Source: Ridgeia piscesae (lineage: Eukaryota; Annelida; Polychaeta; Sabellida; Siboglinidae). From it: a DNA stretch of 64,000 bases. Below are positions 37,321 to 49,735 of this stretch, piece by piece (positions within the stretch are counted from its first letter, which is position 1; each line of letters starts with the position of its first letter). The position numbers and the translations under genes are program-made. Under the pieces are notes generated by a model. That model was not told the DNA's origin, made no database searches, and worked only from the letters and a program-made list of their open reading frames with translations. The stretch lies in NCBI GenBank assembly GCA_025642075.2, contig JAODUO010000072.1, positions 205,001 to 269,000 of the forward strand. The letters are read 5' to 3'.

Positions 37321-38034
37321 GGACTTGCCTTGAAACAGATGTTGATTGATGTTAACACACTGAATGTAATTTCACTTATTCCGATTTTTGGTGGCAATTT
37401 GTTTATTTATGTTTCCGATCAAGTGGAATGTTTATGGTTACTGAATAACCAAACCCATCATGGTTTCATGATGAAGCACCAACGACATTCTTCAAAGCTG
37501 ACACTGTCAATGTGCTCAGATACTTTGTGAGAAGACACATTGATTCATGTATATCTAACATTGTGGGACCAGTGGTGATCACTACTAACAGCTGCTTACA
37601 TTTTTATCAAACATAAAGTTTTTACAAGCGTCAGATGCCACCAATGGGTCACTAGTAAAACCATTTGGCAGACTGCTCACAAACTAGTTATACAATGGAC
37701 AACCGAAAGGATTGCTAGAGGGTGCTGATATGCGACTTTTGCCGGTGACGTAATCGCGTTCATTACATATGTAGTTTATTCCTTTTTGTCAATCCATCTT
37801 TTAATTCTTTTAGACTCCAATGGTTATAACTATATATATAAGCTATATCTTCAACACGTGTTAACGTATGTTGAATATGATGAATGAATGTGTTGTAACC
37901 AGATAAGAGGAATTGGCGGTGGATGGCATGTGGCTGGAGTTGCATAATGGCGCCACCTGGCTGATTAGTTCTGTAGGTCCCCCGTTCATCATTGATCACT
38001 TCAGCCAAACTAATAACTGATTATAGCTGTCCTT

Positions 38035-41000
38035 CTCCTGAGACTGGCCATGAGTCCCTGTCATCATGAATGTGACTGGCCATGAGTCCCTGTCATCATG
38101 AATGTGACTGGCCATGAGTCCCTGTCATCATGAATAAGACTGGCCATGAGTCCCTGTCATCATGAACGAGACTGGCCATGAGTCCCTGTCATCATGAATG
38201 TGACTGGCCATGAGTCCCTGTCATCATGAATAAGGCTGGCCATGAGTCCCTGTCATCATGAATGTGACTGGCCATGAGTCCCTGTCATCATGAATAAGAC
38301 TGGCCATGAGTCCCTGTCATCATGAACGAGACTGGCCATGAGTCCCTGTCATCATGAATGAGACTGGCCATGAGTCCCTGTCATCATGAATGTGACTGGC
38401 CATGAGTCCCTGTCATCATGAATGTGACTGGCCATGAGTCCCTGTCATCATGAATGAGACTGGCCATGAATCCCTGTCATCATGAATGAGACTGGCCATG
38501 GGTCCCTGTGTCATGAATGAGACTGGCCATGAGTCCCTGTGTCATGAACGAGACTGGCCATGAGTCCCTGTCGTCACAAATGAAACTGGCCATGAGTCCC
38601 TGTCGTCACGAATGAGACTGGCCATGGGTTCCTGTCATCATGAATGAGACTGGCCATGAGTCCCTGTCATCATGATTGTGACTGGCCATGAGTCCCTGTC
38701 ATCATGAACGAGACTGGCCATGAGTCCCTGTCATCATGAATGAGACTGGCCATGAGTCCCTGTCATCACGAATGAGACTGGCCATGGGTTCCTGTCATCA
38801 CGAATGAGACTGGCCATGAGTCCCTGTCATCATGATTGTGACTGGCCATGAGTCCCTGTCATCATGAACGAGACTGGCCATGAGTCCCTGTCATCATGAA
38901 TGAGACTGGCCATGAGTCCCTGTCATCATGAATGTGACTGGCCATGAGTCCCTATCATCATGAATGAGACTGACCATGAGTCCCTGTCATCATGATTGAG
39001 ACTGGCCATGAGTCCCTGTCATCATGAATGTGACTGGCCATGAGTCCCTGTCATCATGAATGAGACTGGCCATGAGTCCCTGTCATCATGATTGAGACTG
39101 GCCATGAGTCCCTGTCATCATGAATGTGACTGGCCATGAGTCCCTGTCATCACGAATGAGACTGGCCATGAATCCCTGTCATCATGAATGTGACTGGCCA
39201 TGAGTCCCTGTCATCACGAATGAGACTGGCCATGAATCCCTATCATCATGAATGTGACTGGCCATGAGTCCCTGTCATCATGAATGAGACTGGCTATGAG
39301 TCCCTGTCATCATGAATGAGACTGGCCATGAGTCCCTGTATCTTGAATGAGACTGGCCATGAGTCCCTGTCGTCATGAATGAGACTGGCCATGAGTCCCT
39401 GTCATCATGAATGAGACTGGTCATGAGTCCCTGTCATCATGAATGAGACTGGTCATGAGTCCCTGTCATCATGAATGAGACTGGCCATGAGTCCCTGTCG
39501 TCATGAATGAGACTGGCCGTGAGTCCCTGTCGTCATGAATGAGATTGGCCATGAGTCCCTGTCATCATGAATGAGACTGGTCATGAGTCCCTGTCATCAT
39601 GAAGGAGACTGGCCATGGGTCCCTGTCATCATGAATGAGACTGACCATGAGTCCCTGTCATCATGATTGAGACTGGCCATGGGTCCCTGTCATCACGAAT
39701 GAGACTGGTCATGAGTACCTGTCATCACGAATGAGGCCATGAGTCCCTGTTGTCACAAATGAGACTGGCCATGAGTCCCTGTTGTCACGAATGAGACTGG
39801 CCATGAGTCCCTGCTGTCATGAATGAGACTGGCCATGAATCCCTGTTGTCATGAATGAGACTGGCCATGAGTCCCTGTCTTCACGAATGAGACTGGCCAT
39901 GAGTCCCTGTTGTCATGAATGAGACTGGCCATGAGTCCCTGCTGTCATGAATGAGACTGGCCATGAGTCCCTGTGTCATGAATAAGACTGGCCATGGGTC
40001 CCTGTGTCATGAATGAGACTGGCCATGAGTCCCTGTCATCATGAATGAGACTGGCCATGAGTCCCTGTGTCATGAATGAGACTGGCCATGAGTCCCTGTG
40101 TCATGAATGAGACTGGCCATGAGTCCCTGTGTCATGAATGAGACTGGCCATGGGTCCCTGTGTCATGAATGAGACTGGCCATGAGTCCCTGTCATCATGA
40201 ATGAGACTGGCCATGAGTCATTGTCATCACGAATGAGACTGGCCATGAGTCCCTGTGTCATGAATGAGACTGGCCATGAGTCCCTGTGTCATGAATGAGA
40301 CTGGCCATGAATCCCTGTCATCACGAATGAGACTGGTCATGAGTCCCTGTCGTCATGAATGAGACTGGCCATGAGTCCCTGTCATCATGAACGAGACTGG
40401 CCATGAGTCCCTGTGTCATGAATGAGACTGGCCATGAGTCCCTGTGCCATGAATGAGACTGGCCATGAGTCCCTGTGTCATGAATGAGACTGGCCATGGG
40501 TCCCTGTGTCATGAATGAGACTGGCCATGAGTCCCTGTCATCATGAATGAGACTGGCCATGAGTCATTGTCATCACGAATGAGACTGGCCATGAGTCCCT
40601 GTGTCATGAATGAGACTGGCCATGAGTTCCTGTGTCATGAATGAGACTGGCCATGAGTCTCTGTGTCATGGATGAGACTGGCCATGAGTCCCTGTCATCA
40701 CGAATGAGACTGGCCATGAGTCCCTGTCTCATGAATGAGACTGGCCATGAGTCCCTGTTGTCACGAATGAGACTGGCCATGAGTCCCTGTTGTCATGGAT
40801 GAGACTGGCCATGAGTCCCTGTCATCACGAATGAGACTGGCCATGAGTCCCTGTCATCACGAATGAGACTGGCCATGAGTCCCTGTCATCACGAATGAGA
40901 CTGGCCATGAGTCCCTGTGTCATGAATGAGACTGGCCATGGGTTCCTGTCGTCATGAATGAGACTGGCCATGAGTCCCTGTTGTCACGAATGAGACTGGC

Positions 41001-41105
41001 CATGAGTCCCTGTCATCACGAATGAGACTGGCCATGAGTCCCTGTCATCATGAATGAGACTGGCCATGGGTCCCTGTTGTCACGAATGAGACTGGCCATG
41101 AGTCC
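38035..41105. repeat. 32-bp minisatellite, about 3.07 kb, close to 100 units
   Basis: Unit ACTGGCCATGAGTCCCTGTC plus ATCATGAATGAG. The left part is rich in AATGTG and AATAAG ends; the middle has CACGAATGAG variants; 29-bp units (CTGTGTCATGAATGAG) appear mainly after 39960. Blocks of several units are repeated, for example the stretch around 40020-40180 resembles 40440-40600. Any frame (such as 40321-40560 on the minus strand) is an artefact. Confidence 0.98.
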
Positions 41106-41148
41106 ATTCTTCGATTTCAGTTTTCTTTTTCTTCCAGTCAATTATGAA

Positions 41149-41176
41149 AATTATAGTGATTCATATCACTATAATT
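41149..41176. other. Perfect 12-bp hairpin
   Basis: AATTATAGTGAT and ATCACTATAATT are separated by TCAT. It lies 44 bp after the end of the 3 kb array. Confidence 0.85.
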
Positions 41177-43149
41177 CAGGTGGCCTCCCTGGCTGTCCAG
41201 ACCTAGGGTGTGAAGTCTGACACCATGGCTTGACCAGTGTCCACTCATTAGCAGCAGATCAATGCCTTAAACCTGTGGCTAATGAGGCATGTGTGATTCT
41301 GGGCCACCTTAGAAGTGTCAGCCTGGAATGACACAGCATCCTGTGTGACAAAATACAGCCTAGGAACATGTATATTAGTTTGATTACATTATTTTGATTG
41401 CGTTTATGAAATGGTTGGTCAAGTAACAGCATTTATCAATCAAAGTATGCAGATCCTGCAGAGACCTATATGCAAGAAATACAGCCAAAAATGGTATCTA
41501 GATGTGTTGCCTGAGGGAATTACAGTCACAATTGATACAGTAGTAGGCAAGTAAACCCCTGTCATATGACAACATCCACAAACATTGTCACATGTCTAGA
41601 AAGGGTAGCTCACAGTGACGCAGGTAAAGACCTTGTGATGGTCTGAAAAGCCCTGTTAAGTCCAAAGTGTGGATCGTGAGAGGTGTAACTTCTGTTTTCA
41701 TGCTGAGTCAAGGAAACAGAATGAGGATGCATTCCCCATGCTTTTAACAGTAACATGCTTTGAAATGTTGACTATATATACAAGTGTCAATGGTTGCACG
41801 GACAGTGTTAGGACGAGTTGAGTGTGTCCTTCAAGGTGTTATCTTCTTCAACCTGTTTAGCCCCATCTCCTCCAGATAAATCACTTGCATTACATTAAAT
41901 TAAGCTGATTTTATAGGAGGATCTTGCATTAGGGAGGTTTTGACTGAAGGCTGAAATTAGACAAACCCGCGTCTATATTTGTCATGGAAAAGACTATTTT
42001 TATACAATGTTGTCAAGCTCCTTACCTGTTTCAGTAGGATGGATTTCATCCTGCAGTCCATTTGATAGAAGACTTCCTGCTTGACGATTACTTTGGGATT
42101 GCATTACCGCAAGAGAGAATTGGGTGGAAAATTGAATCTTCATGATCGAATCACTTTAATGCATCTTTCCGCATGAGCGGCCGACTCCTTTGAACTGCCT
42201 GCAAGAGACGTGCAGCGTAGCGCGAAACGAATGTATTTGTGTTGTCACAAGATTTACATGCATGTCAAGTAATGTTTCACAATGATAATGACACTCAAGC
42301 CAGGCTGATGGCGCTTTAGAAAAGCATGGATAGGCTTGTGCAGGTTGCTGCTATATTTGCTGGCTTAGTCGCGTTCCTACTTCCTTATTATATAAGGGAC
42401 ATTGGCAGTTGCTGTTGCATTTTTGTTTTATTTCACTAGTTTTGGGATAAGGCAGTATATTAAACAGTGAATCATACACAGTAGCAAAAATGCTTTAGAG
42501 TGATTTACATACACTTTTTGATATGCTCTGCTGTTTTGAGGTTATTTCTCCTACCTGAAAACTATCATGGCAGTCCATTCATCAGATGGAGCCATTGTAA
42601 ATGAGTGGACTGTTGCTTCATGGGTAGGAGTACATAGGTGGATCCAGGGCGTGGGGGTACACTGACTCCCCCTAAACCTTTGACTTTTTTCCCCTTGAAC
42701 TTTTTAATGTGTGCTGTTATGCGTCGCCCCTAGAAAAATGTGAAGCCTACCCCTCATCTTGAGATGTCACAAGTTGAATTTAGAAATGGAGACGGCAATG
42801 AAGATCTAGTTTGGAACTTATGTAGAGCATTGAATATTTTTCAGCAACACCCCACATCTTCTGAGACTGTGCATCTGCAGACAGACGATTTTCAGGTGAC
42901 TACATTTTTTTTGTGGTTCCCTAGACTACCCTCTGTGGAGACACACCTGGAGTAATCTAGTGTATCAGTGATGTGATTGGGAACCATGGACTCGTGCTAG
43001 ATGTTGTCTCTGTTGAATCGCTGGGTGCATGATCCATCATGGACCCTGGCAGTCGGAATTGATCTCCCAGCCCGTCTCTAATTATACCTGCAAAGTTGCT
43101 TCTGAGGAGTCTTTCATGTTGTTGTCATGTAGAATCAGATGAACCCTCG
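41177..43149. other. Intronic sequence
   Basis: No exon supported. A degenerate copy of a commonly seen invertebrate repeat type (GGTGGATCCAGGGCGTGGGG, followed by CCCCTAAACCTTTGAC) may lie at 42630-42730. An inverted repeat CAGTCCATTCAT/ATGAGTGGACTG is at 42571-42612. Confidence 0.4.
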
Positions 43150-43345
43150 TAAATGTGTTCTTCCACATGAGTGGAATAAAGTGGTACGTATGGGTTAGAG
43201 TCAGGGTGAGTACCCGAGTAATGAGCAAGAGTATGTGATATGTACAAGTATGAGTTACAAGTACTTCATCCCAGGTAGCACTCAAATAATGAGTTTGAGT
43301 ACTTCTAAAAATACATGAGTACTTTTGAGAGTACAACTGTACTCA
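43150..43345. repeat. Cryptically simple GAGTAC-rich stretch
   Basis: Words such as GAGTAC, AAGTAC, GAGTATG and TGAGTACTTTT recur irregularly on both strands. No fixed period. Confidence 0.55.
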
Positions 43346-43399
43346 TACTTCCTCTTTGTTAACTACTATTAAATATACTCGTACAAGTAGTTTTGACAT

Positions 43400-43605
43400 T
43401 GTTGCTCTACATTGCTCCAGGTCACACAGCTGTATGAATGAGTACCTGGCTATAAACAGTGGTAGATATTTGTTACCGAATTGTCTTTGCATATTAATTG
43501 CATTGTGGCTTAATTCTTCCCAGGGAAGTTGAGATGGTGTTTCACCAAACAGCTCTGCCAGGGGTAAAGTGTAAAGTGCTTTGAGCAGTCCAGAAGATGT
43601 TTACC
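43400..43605 (+). mobile_element. SINE-2, plus-strand copy with tail
   Basis: Order matches the 53.7 kb copy: CATTGCTCCAGGTCACACAG, GAATGAGTACCTGGCTATAA, CAGTGGTAGATATTTGTTAC, TTGCATTGTGGC, CTTCCCAGGGAAGTTGAGAT. It continues into AAAGTGTAAAGTGCTTTGAG, a tail type seen at the ends of several LINE/SINE partnerships. The tRNA head is missing. Confidence 0.78.
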
Positions 43606-43749
43606 ACACCATCTTACACCTTAAACATCTTTATCACAGCACTGCATTCAAGTGTTACTAAACATCACAAGATCTAATAAGATTTAACATACAGTAATTG
43701 CAACCCGTGGTCACTCTTAGATGGGGTGTGGACAGTCTAGACACACTCT

Positions 43750-43885
43750 CAATTGAGATATTCTGTGTTCAAAACCTCTTGTAGATTCTTTGAACATTGG
43801 ACAGGTTTGTTCACCCTGTGTTGCTGCAGTTCTCTTAGCTGGATGAACGAATACCTGGCTATAGACAGTGGTGAATATTTGTTAG
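43750..43885 (+). mobile_element. SINE-2, partial plus-strand copy
   Basis: GTTCAAAACC, GTTCACCCTGTGTTGCTGCA, AGCTGGATGAACGAATACCT, GGCTATAGACAGTGGTGAAT. It stops where the neighbouring tandem repeat begins. Confidence 0.65.
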
Positions 43886-43888
43886 CCT

Positions 43889-44086
43889 CAGATTGTCATG
43901 TAGCTGTAGGCAACTCTTGTGTTGTACATGGTTGCCTAGAATTGTCAAGTAGCTATGCCACTTGTGTTAAATCTGGTAACCCATGATTGTTCCTCAAGTA
44001 GCTTAACCACTCTTGTGTTGAATCTGTTTGCCCATGATAGTCAAGTATCCTATCCATGCCACTCTTGTGTTAAACGTGGCAGCCTG
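43889..44086. repeat. Diverged ~48-bp tandem repeat, 4 units
   Basis: Each unit carries TTGTCA(A/T)GTAGC-like, CCACTCTTGTGTT and a GGTTGCCCATG-like ending. A 152-codon frame from 44028 starts inside it. Confidence 0.7.
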
Positions 44087-44489
44087 TTACAGACCAACAC
44101 ATGTGATGACTCTTAAGCACCTAGGTAAAACCCTCCAAGTGATTGCTTCGTGGAAACTTCTCTTCTGGAACAATTCTCTCTGGGGACACAGTGCTCCTTA
44201 CAACAATACATGTCTTCCCATGACAGGGGGCGATGGGGCAGCTCAAGGTTGTCTCAAGTCCTTACTTTTTGTTAATGCAGACTCTAAGGAAATCAACAAA
44301 GTGTTGGGTCGCCGAACTGGTTTCCTACAGAGAAATGTGTCGTATAATGAGAATAGAGGAAGGCAACTACACAAACACGACCAGTGTGATTGGTTCCTGC
44401 ACACTCCATCAGAACCATTCAGCATGAGTATGTTCTTTGGCAACAACCTACAGATTACCCACACAGCCGTGTTGACTGGCTATTGATCG

Positions 44490-44835
44490 ACCCGGACATC
44501 GTCATTTCACGAGCCTTTGGGAAATTGACTTTGATGGGCATTTGGGAAGGTGTAGACCTTTAAACGACCGGTCTGGTGCGTTCAACAAAGATGTGACTTC
44601 GACCACGCGGAAAAACGCAGATTTGCAACGTGTGGCATGACGCTGTGTGGAATTCACAGCCACTAATCGAAGCCACGTGGCTGTGACTGTTCACGTGTGA
44701 TTGGTGTATTGTTATGGAAACGTGTAGGTGTGCGCCGTAGTTTATCGGACAATGTGTATTTATGAAGTGAAAACAGGACGGTCTTTCTGACGTGCGTAGA
44801 AGAAAACCAGCTAATGAAGGTGGGTCTACCTGCTT
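44490..44835 (+). other. CpG-rich patch ending in a donor-like site
   Basis: CpG returns sharply (GATCGACCCGGACATCGTCA, GACCACGCGGAAAAACGC). Contains the hairpin arms CACAGCCAC/GTGGCTGTG (44655-44685) and two CACGTG-like words. TAATGAAG|GTGGGT near 44819 is a possible donor. It may be an alternative first exon or an enhancer; no product can be named. Confidence 0.28.
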
Positions 44836-46476
44836 GTTTAGTTCATCTCTTTCGATATGTAGATTGCTGTGTAGGTGATCGATCGCAGATTCTGCCGTCT
44901 TATACCTGGAAGTGTGTGAAATGTCAATACAAATGCAGTTGGCAAAATTAAGGTTTTGTTTTATTGTTTGTCACTTTTTCCACTGAGTCTATATAAGGTG
45001 TTATCCATGTCGAAATGCACTTTTTTTAATGAGAAGATACAACCACTTTCTTGTTCAGTCTTACAGGTGTTTGTAAACATTTCTGTGAGGATTAGATGTT
45101 TTATATTTTATGGCAAATGTACATTACCATGTGTACATTCTTAAATTTAATTAAAAACTTTCCTTTAAAATTAGTAATCAGTTGATATCCATTATTGTTG
45201 ATGAAGGTCAAAGTAGTCTGATGTGTAAATAAAACTAGCAGTATTCTGCTCTGTAAAGTATTCCTTTGCGTGATTTGAAGATCTCTGAAATGCATTTATG
45301 TTGGTAGTCTTTGAACCAACCAAATCGTGCAGGGTATATACATACAAAACATAGTTCTGCATTTATTTTATGATTATCAGTTACTCTAAAGTTTATAAAA
45401 TGTGTACAGTTATGCTTATTATTCAGTATTCTTACTATAACTAAAACAATCACATGTTCATATCATGTGCAGATGCCACTCAATCATTGTTAAATTAATT
45501 GCAATTTTAAGCAGCACCTGCTAACTCCCAGAAACATGCTAGATACAAGTAGCTAATGTAGACTAGCATTTACACACAATATTTAAATGCAACTTTGTTA
45601 GTGCTATCAGTCAAATTGTATCATGATGGATTGATAGCTGCAAACATTATAAAACCTTTTACACTGTACACTCTTTCGACTGGTCTGGTTATTGGTCTCC
45701 TACTGTTCAGACCAATTTGACGAATCACCCATAGCCAGGCCATTTAAAATGTTACACCTCATGAGGTGTTCGCACACCCACTCGACCGTGACATTATTGA
45801 CAGTACATAGATCACACAATGTCATTGATAAATCACAGGCTGGCCGCTTGGAGCATTAACCCTGGATGCTGGGAGTTCAGCTTCATGCGGGATGACAGCC
45901 ATAGGCAGTTGTCTTGTTTGGCAGCAGGTTTTTTTCAATTCCCGCAAATAAACTCATGTTCATTTAACGTCTCATTGAAATGGACAGCTTGCGGAACGTC
46001 ATGCACAAACCCAATTAAGGATACGGGCAAATTGCAGTGGTTGTAAATATCGACATACCAGAAACCGACGTATGTTGATCGAAATAGACCTGTTGCTGTT
46101 TTTTCATGTTCTGACAAAGCGCCACTAATTGGCAGTGTGCGTCAGTGTTGTCATACAGTGCCCAGGGAATTTGCATCATATTTGTATTAACTCTTTAGGT
46201 GCAGAATTACACTAATTGCAATTTCACAAGAGTTGCCTTTTATGGTGTTATTTCTGTATTTTCATAAGCATATACTCAGAATGTGACACTGGCTGCCCTT
46301 ACAAAGGTTCCTATATGTCACACGTCTTCCAGGTGGACAAGTGGACAATTAGTGTTTCTTTAACGGATGTCACCTTGTGCCAAGATGCTGTGTGCTCGAT
46401 CTCATCTCATAGTCATGTAATCATATCTAAAAGTAATAATGTTAAATAAACACAGTTGATCATTTTATTATCAAAA
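44836..46476. other. Intronic sequence with a small CpG-richer part
   Basis: AT-rich to about 45650. The 45780-46110 part contains a + frame encoding RDDSHRQL (45888-45911), an octapeptide also encoded on the minus strand at 58268-58291. No exon boundaries are clear. Confidence 0.4.
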
Positions 46477-46735
46477 TTAGGGAGGGAGAGTGGGAGGGTG
46501 GGTGGGCAGGAGGGCAGGCGGGAGGGAGGGAGGGAGGGTGGGAGGATCAAGGGAGGGACAGGGATGGAGAGAGATGGAGAGATGGAAGGAAAGACGAAGG
46601 GATATAAAAAGAGGGAGTGAGTCAGGAGGAAGAATAGGGATAGAGGAAGTGAGGGAGATTGTGAGGGCGAGAGACCGAGAGAGAAAATAGAGACAAAGGA
46701 GAGGGAGAAAGAGAGAGAGAACATGTGAGGATGAG
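46477..46735 (+). repeat. Polypurine (GGGA/GAGA) tract
   Basis: About 250 bp nearly all A and G, starting with GGGAGGG blocks and passing to GAGAGA. It has triplex/G-quadruplex potential (several GGGAGGGAGGGAGGG runs near 46520-46540). Frames on both strands are artefacts. Confidence 0.9.
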
Positions 46736-46783
46736 AGAGTGATAATGTAAATGTTAAGACAGCTGCCTAGGCTCTCCACGTTC

Positions 46784-46870
46784 ATGTCAGTCCTGTCTCA
46801 ACTTGGCACATAACAGAACCACTGAGGACAACCAGCATGCTGGCAGTGCAGGGGTGCGGGAAACACCTAG
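46784..46870 (+). mobile_element. SINE-1 fragment
   Basis: TCAGTCCTGTCTCAACTTGG and AACCACTGAGGACAACCAGC align with the middle of the full-length copy at 61.4 kb. Head and tail are missing. Confidence 0.7.
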
Positions 46871-47445
46871 AAGAAATTAAAGTCCTACCACTTGGATTAG
46901 CTTAAACATAAGTAGAGCTTAATTAAACAATTAGAATACTGAGAAGATTGTACAATTATAGTTATAATGGTTGTCTGTCAAGGATCTCATGAAATGCCAA
47001 ATAGCAGTCTGCAGTGCCAATTACCGATCTGTGAATAATCCTGTGGATAACAGTTTGGCCTAATTGGACAGATTAACTTCTGATATTGGACTTACTATTG
47101 GATTATGATCACATGTCGTAATTCATTTGTCAGTATTTGGGCAGTGGCTATCAGATTTTAACATGCATATGACTGTTCAATCTAAATACATTCTGCAGGA
47201 AATGGGCGAGTGAACAAATGCATCTAAGCAACGTTCAACCTAATTCGTAATCACAGACTTAACCCCATTGTGTAATATGCTATTCTAAAGTAACTGCACT
47301 GAGGCCCTCTTGGAAAGCTGTGATTCGGCCAAGGGCTACCTCAGGTCCAGTTTGAGATCACTAAGGGACCTGCTGTCCCCGTTTAAAGTCCCTCAAGAGG
47401 ATCCCTGTGTGTGTTTGAGAACTCGTCAATGAACATACTCTAGTT
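46871..47445. other. Intronic unique sequence
   Basis: Nothing recognised. Confidence 0.4.
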
Positions 47446-47768
47446 CTAGTTGTTTCCAGCACTCGGCAATGATCTGTTAACAGACCTGGTCTATATGTAC
47501 TGTGGTTGCTGTGGTCTTTTGAGGTCTCATTCAACTAGTCGGTCTTTTCAGAACGTCATCACCAAGCTGACCTTCTTGTACTGGCACTGACGGTGGTCAC
47601 TGTCAAGGTGCTTTTGTCCTCAGTTGTTCATTTTACATCTCAAGTTGAGACATGAACTTGATTTCCGAATAACGAGGGATACTCAGCCTCCAATATTGAG
47701 AGCTAAGGTTTTGAACCCGGAGCGCTGTCACTGCAGGCGGATGTTCTAACCACTACACATCTAGGTAG
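47446..47768 (-). mobile_element. SINE-1, near full length
   Basis: Minus strand. Head at the right: GATGTGTAGTGGTTAGAACA (box A) and CCGGGTTCAAAACC (box B). Body and tail parallel the 10.7 kb copy, including GTTGTTTCCAGCACT at its left edge as read on the + strand. A frame at 47753-47935 is unrelated. Confidence 0.88.
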
Positions 47769-48784
47769 GTCGTCATAGCACTAAAAGTGTTGTCACCACA
47801 TCGTAAGCCATGTGGGCAGCCGTAATGTCCCATTGTCACACGGTTGTGTGGCTCCATGCGGCCGATGCAGCGTAATGAAATCATGCACACCTGAAGATTG
47901 ACCGTGTTTCTTGTGAATATTGCATGACGTGCCACAGTAAGGTCTCCCTGGCGAGCTGCTTACCTTGTAATATCAACACTGTCCGCCCACCTGGTGAATT
48001 CACAGTGTCAACCACCACTTCCCTGTTGTTGATTCATGCCTTAATGCTGTAATCACTCGTCGGTTTCGTCTTTCGTTACCGCAACAGTAAAAGTTGACGA
48101 TCATCGACTGAAATGAGGCAGACAACATAATTGGATTGCTTTGAAGTTCAGGTTTCTAGTCCTAATGGAGAAGTTGCATAGTTGTTAATGATTTAATTAG
48201 AGTTTTGCTGACTCATTGATTTTATATAGTAGCATTCGCATGTCTTCATATTGCAGATTGGGTCTTTATTATTATATCTGCACAGAGGTTGTGATGACAG
48301 TTTTTGCTCTGTCTTAGTTTAGTTGGTGTTGATATTTCATCCAAAGTTTGGGCAGCAACTGAACACTGCAAATGGATGGTCTTGGTACAACATATGTTTT
48401 CAGTGCAGCAGTGACTATAATTAATACCATTAGAGCATGAGTAGGCTTGTGTTTTCAGTTTTCTGTCATGATTGTTCTGTTGCTTTGAACACTGTGGTTA
48501 TATCTCCTACAGTATGACACATGTGAAGAGTTTTGTCTTTGATCTCTTGCCTTTTGGGCCTAACAAGATCGATCCATGTCCCTGTAGCTGTGGTTTAAAT
48601 AATCCACGCTACACCTCTGGGCCTCCATTACCTGCCCAGAGATGCCCAACACATCCACATGGGGCTATGTGCTGAGTGTCTGTGGTGCATCAGATGGACA
48701 AGCTAGTGCCTTGTTTAGGGAGAGAGAATGAACCAGCAGGGGAGGGTTAATACTCTACTCTCTGTTCTCCCAAAGGAGGTAGAA
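47769..48784. other. Intronic sequence
   Basis: No exon supported; 48301-48480 has no CpG at all. The frame 48472-48675 is featureless. Confidence 0.4.
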
Positions 48785-49058
48785 GTGAGCATAAGCACAT
48801 CATATTGCATGGGTTCACAGTTCCTTCGAGTTTGCAAATAGCAAAATGACTACAAGGAAGTTTTCTTGTCTTAAATGTTTACTGCCCATGAATTTAGAGA
48901 ACGCAGCCACAGGAAAAAGTTGCAGAAAAACTAAGGAAATGAAGTCATAACTTTTTAATTTGGCATCCTTCGTATATACAGAACATGCATACGTATACAA
49001 TAAATGTTGGTGAATAATTGTTTTAGTAGTCAAAATTTACTTAAAATTCAGTGCATTT
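48785..49058 (+). repeat. Diverged direct repeat, copy 1
   Basis: Aligns with 49436-49735 in the same orientation. Shared words in order: CATATTGCA, AAATGACTAC, TTTTCTTGTCTTAAAT, CAGCCACAGGAAAAAGT, TTGGCATCCTTCGTAT, CAAAATTTACTTA. It is followed at 49060-49085 by CAATTTGATTCAATATC, which could be the reverse of a LINE tail, so the pair may be two minus-strand truncated insertions. Confidence 0.75.
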
Positions 49059-49435
49059 TCAATTTGATTCAATATCTTTATTTCAGACCTATCTGTATGA
49101 ATAAAAAATATTGCACATAATTATGTAATAAATATTGCACAATGGTACATTCAGTAAGAACCTGTTATGTATATACACCATCTTAATTCAGTGTCGTGAT
49201 ATTTAAATCACTGCTGATTTGCATCCAATTACCAGCTTATTATCAGCATGAATTTATATACAAGGTTTCTAATTACAGCTTCAGTGTTTGGTACACCATA
49301 TTCTACAAAAACATTGTGGAGGCACTGCAATATTTAGGCTGATTTAGCAATAAGCAAAAGACATTATTGTAAGCAAATGTATTGTGCATGAAGTTTATGT
49401 ATATTTGCTATTGTGTTCTACACAAGGAGAGGGAA

Positions 49436-49735
49436 GTGAGTAGCAATTATTGTAAACTACACACCATATTGCACAGATTCAGTGTCAACTGGGGTCAGCG
49501 AAATGACTACGAAGAACTTTTTTTGTCTTAAATATTTACTACCATGAAAGAAGGAAATGCAGTCACAGGAAAAAGTAGCAAACTTTTTTGGAAATTAAGT
49601 CACAAGTCTTAAATTTGGCATCCTTTGTATTTACAGTACATGTATATATATGAAATAAAGTTTGTGAATATTTGTATTAGTACCTAGTCAAAATTTACTT
49701 ATAAGGTAACAATAAATTTAAGTGCATTTGATGAC
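49436..49735 (+). repeat. Diverged direct repeat, copy 2
   Basis: Partner of 48785-49058, 650 bp away, with several small indels (for example TTTTTTTGTCTTAAATATTT and GCAGTCACAGGAAAAAGTAG). No ORF is conserved between the two. Confidence 0.75.

Noticed and set aside
40321..40560. 80-codon minus-strand protein with SWPVSFMT-type repeats
   Set aside because: Lies entirely in the 32-bp minisatellite, and the frame is lost where 32-bp units interrupt the 29/31-bp ones.
44028..44486. 152-codon plus-strand frame
   Set aside because: Begins inside a diverged 48-bp tandem repeat; the rest has no domain or splice evidence.
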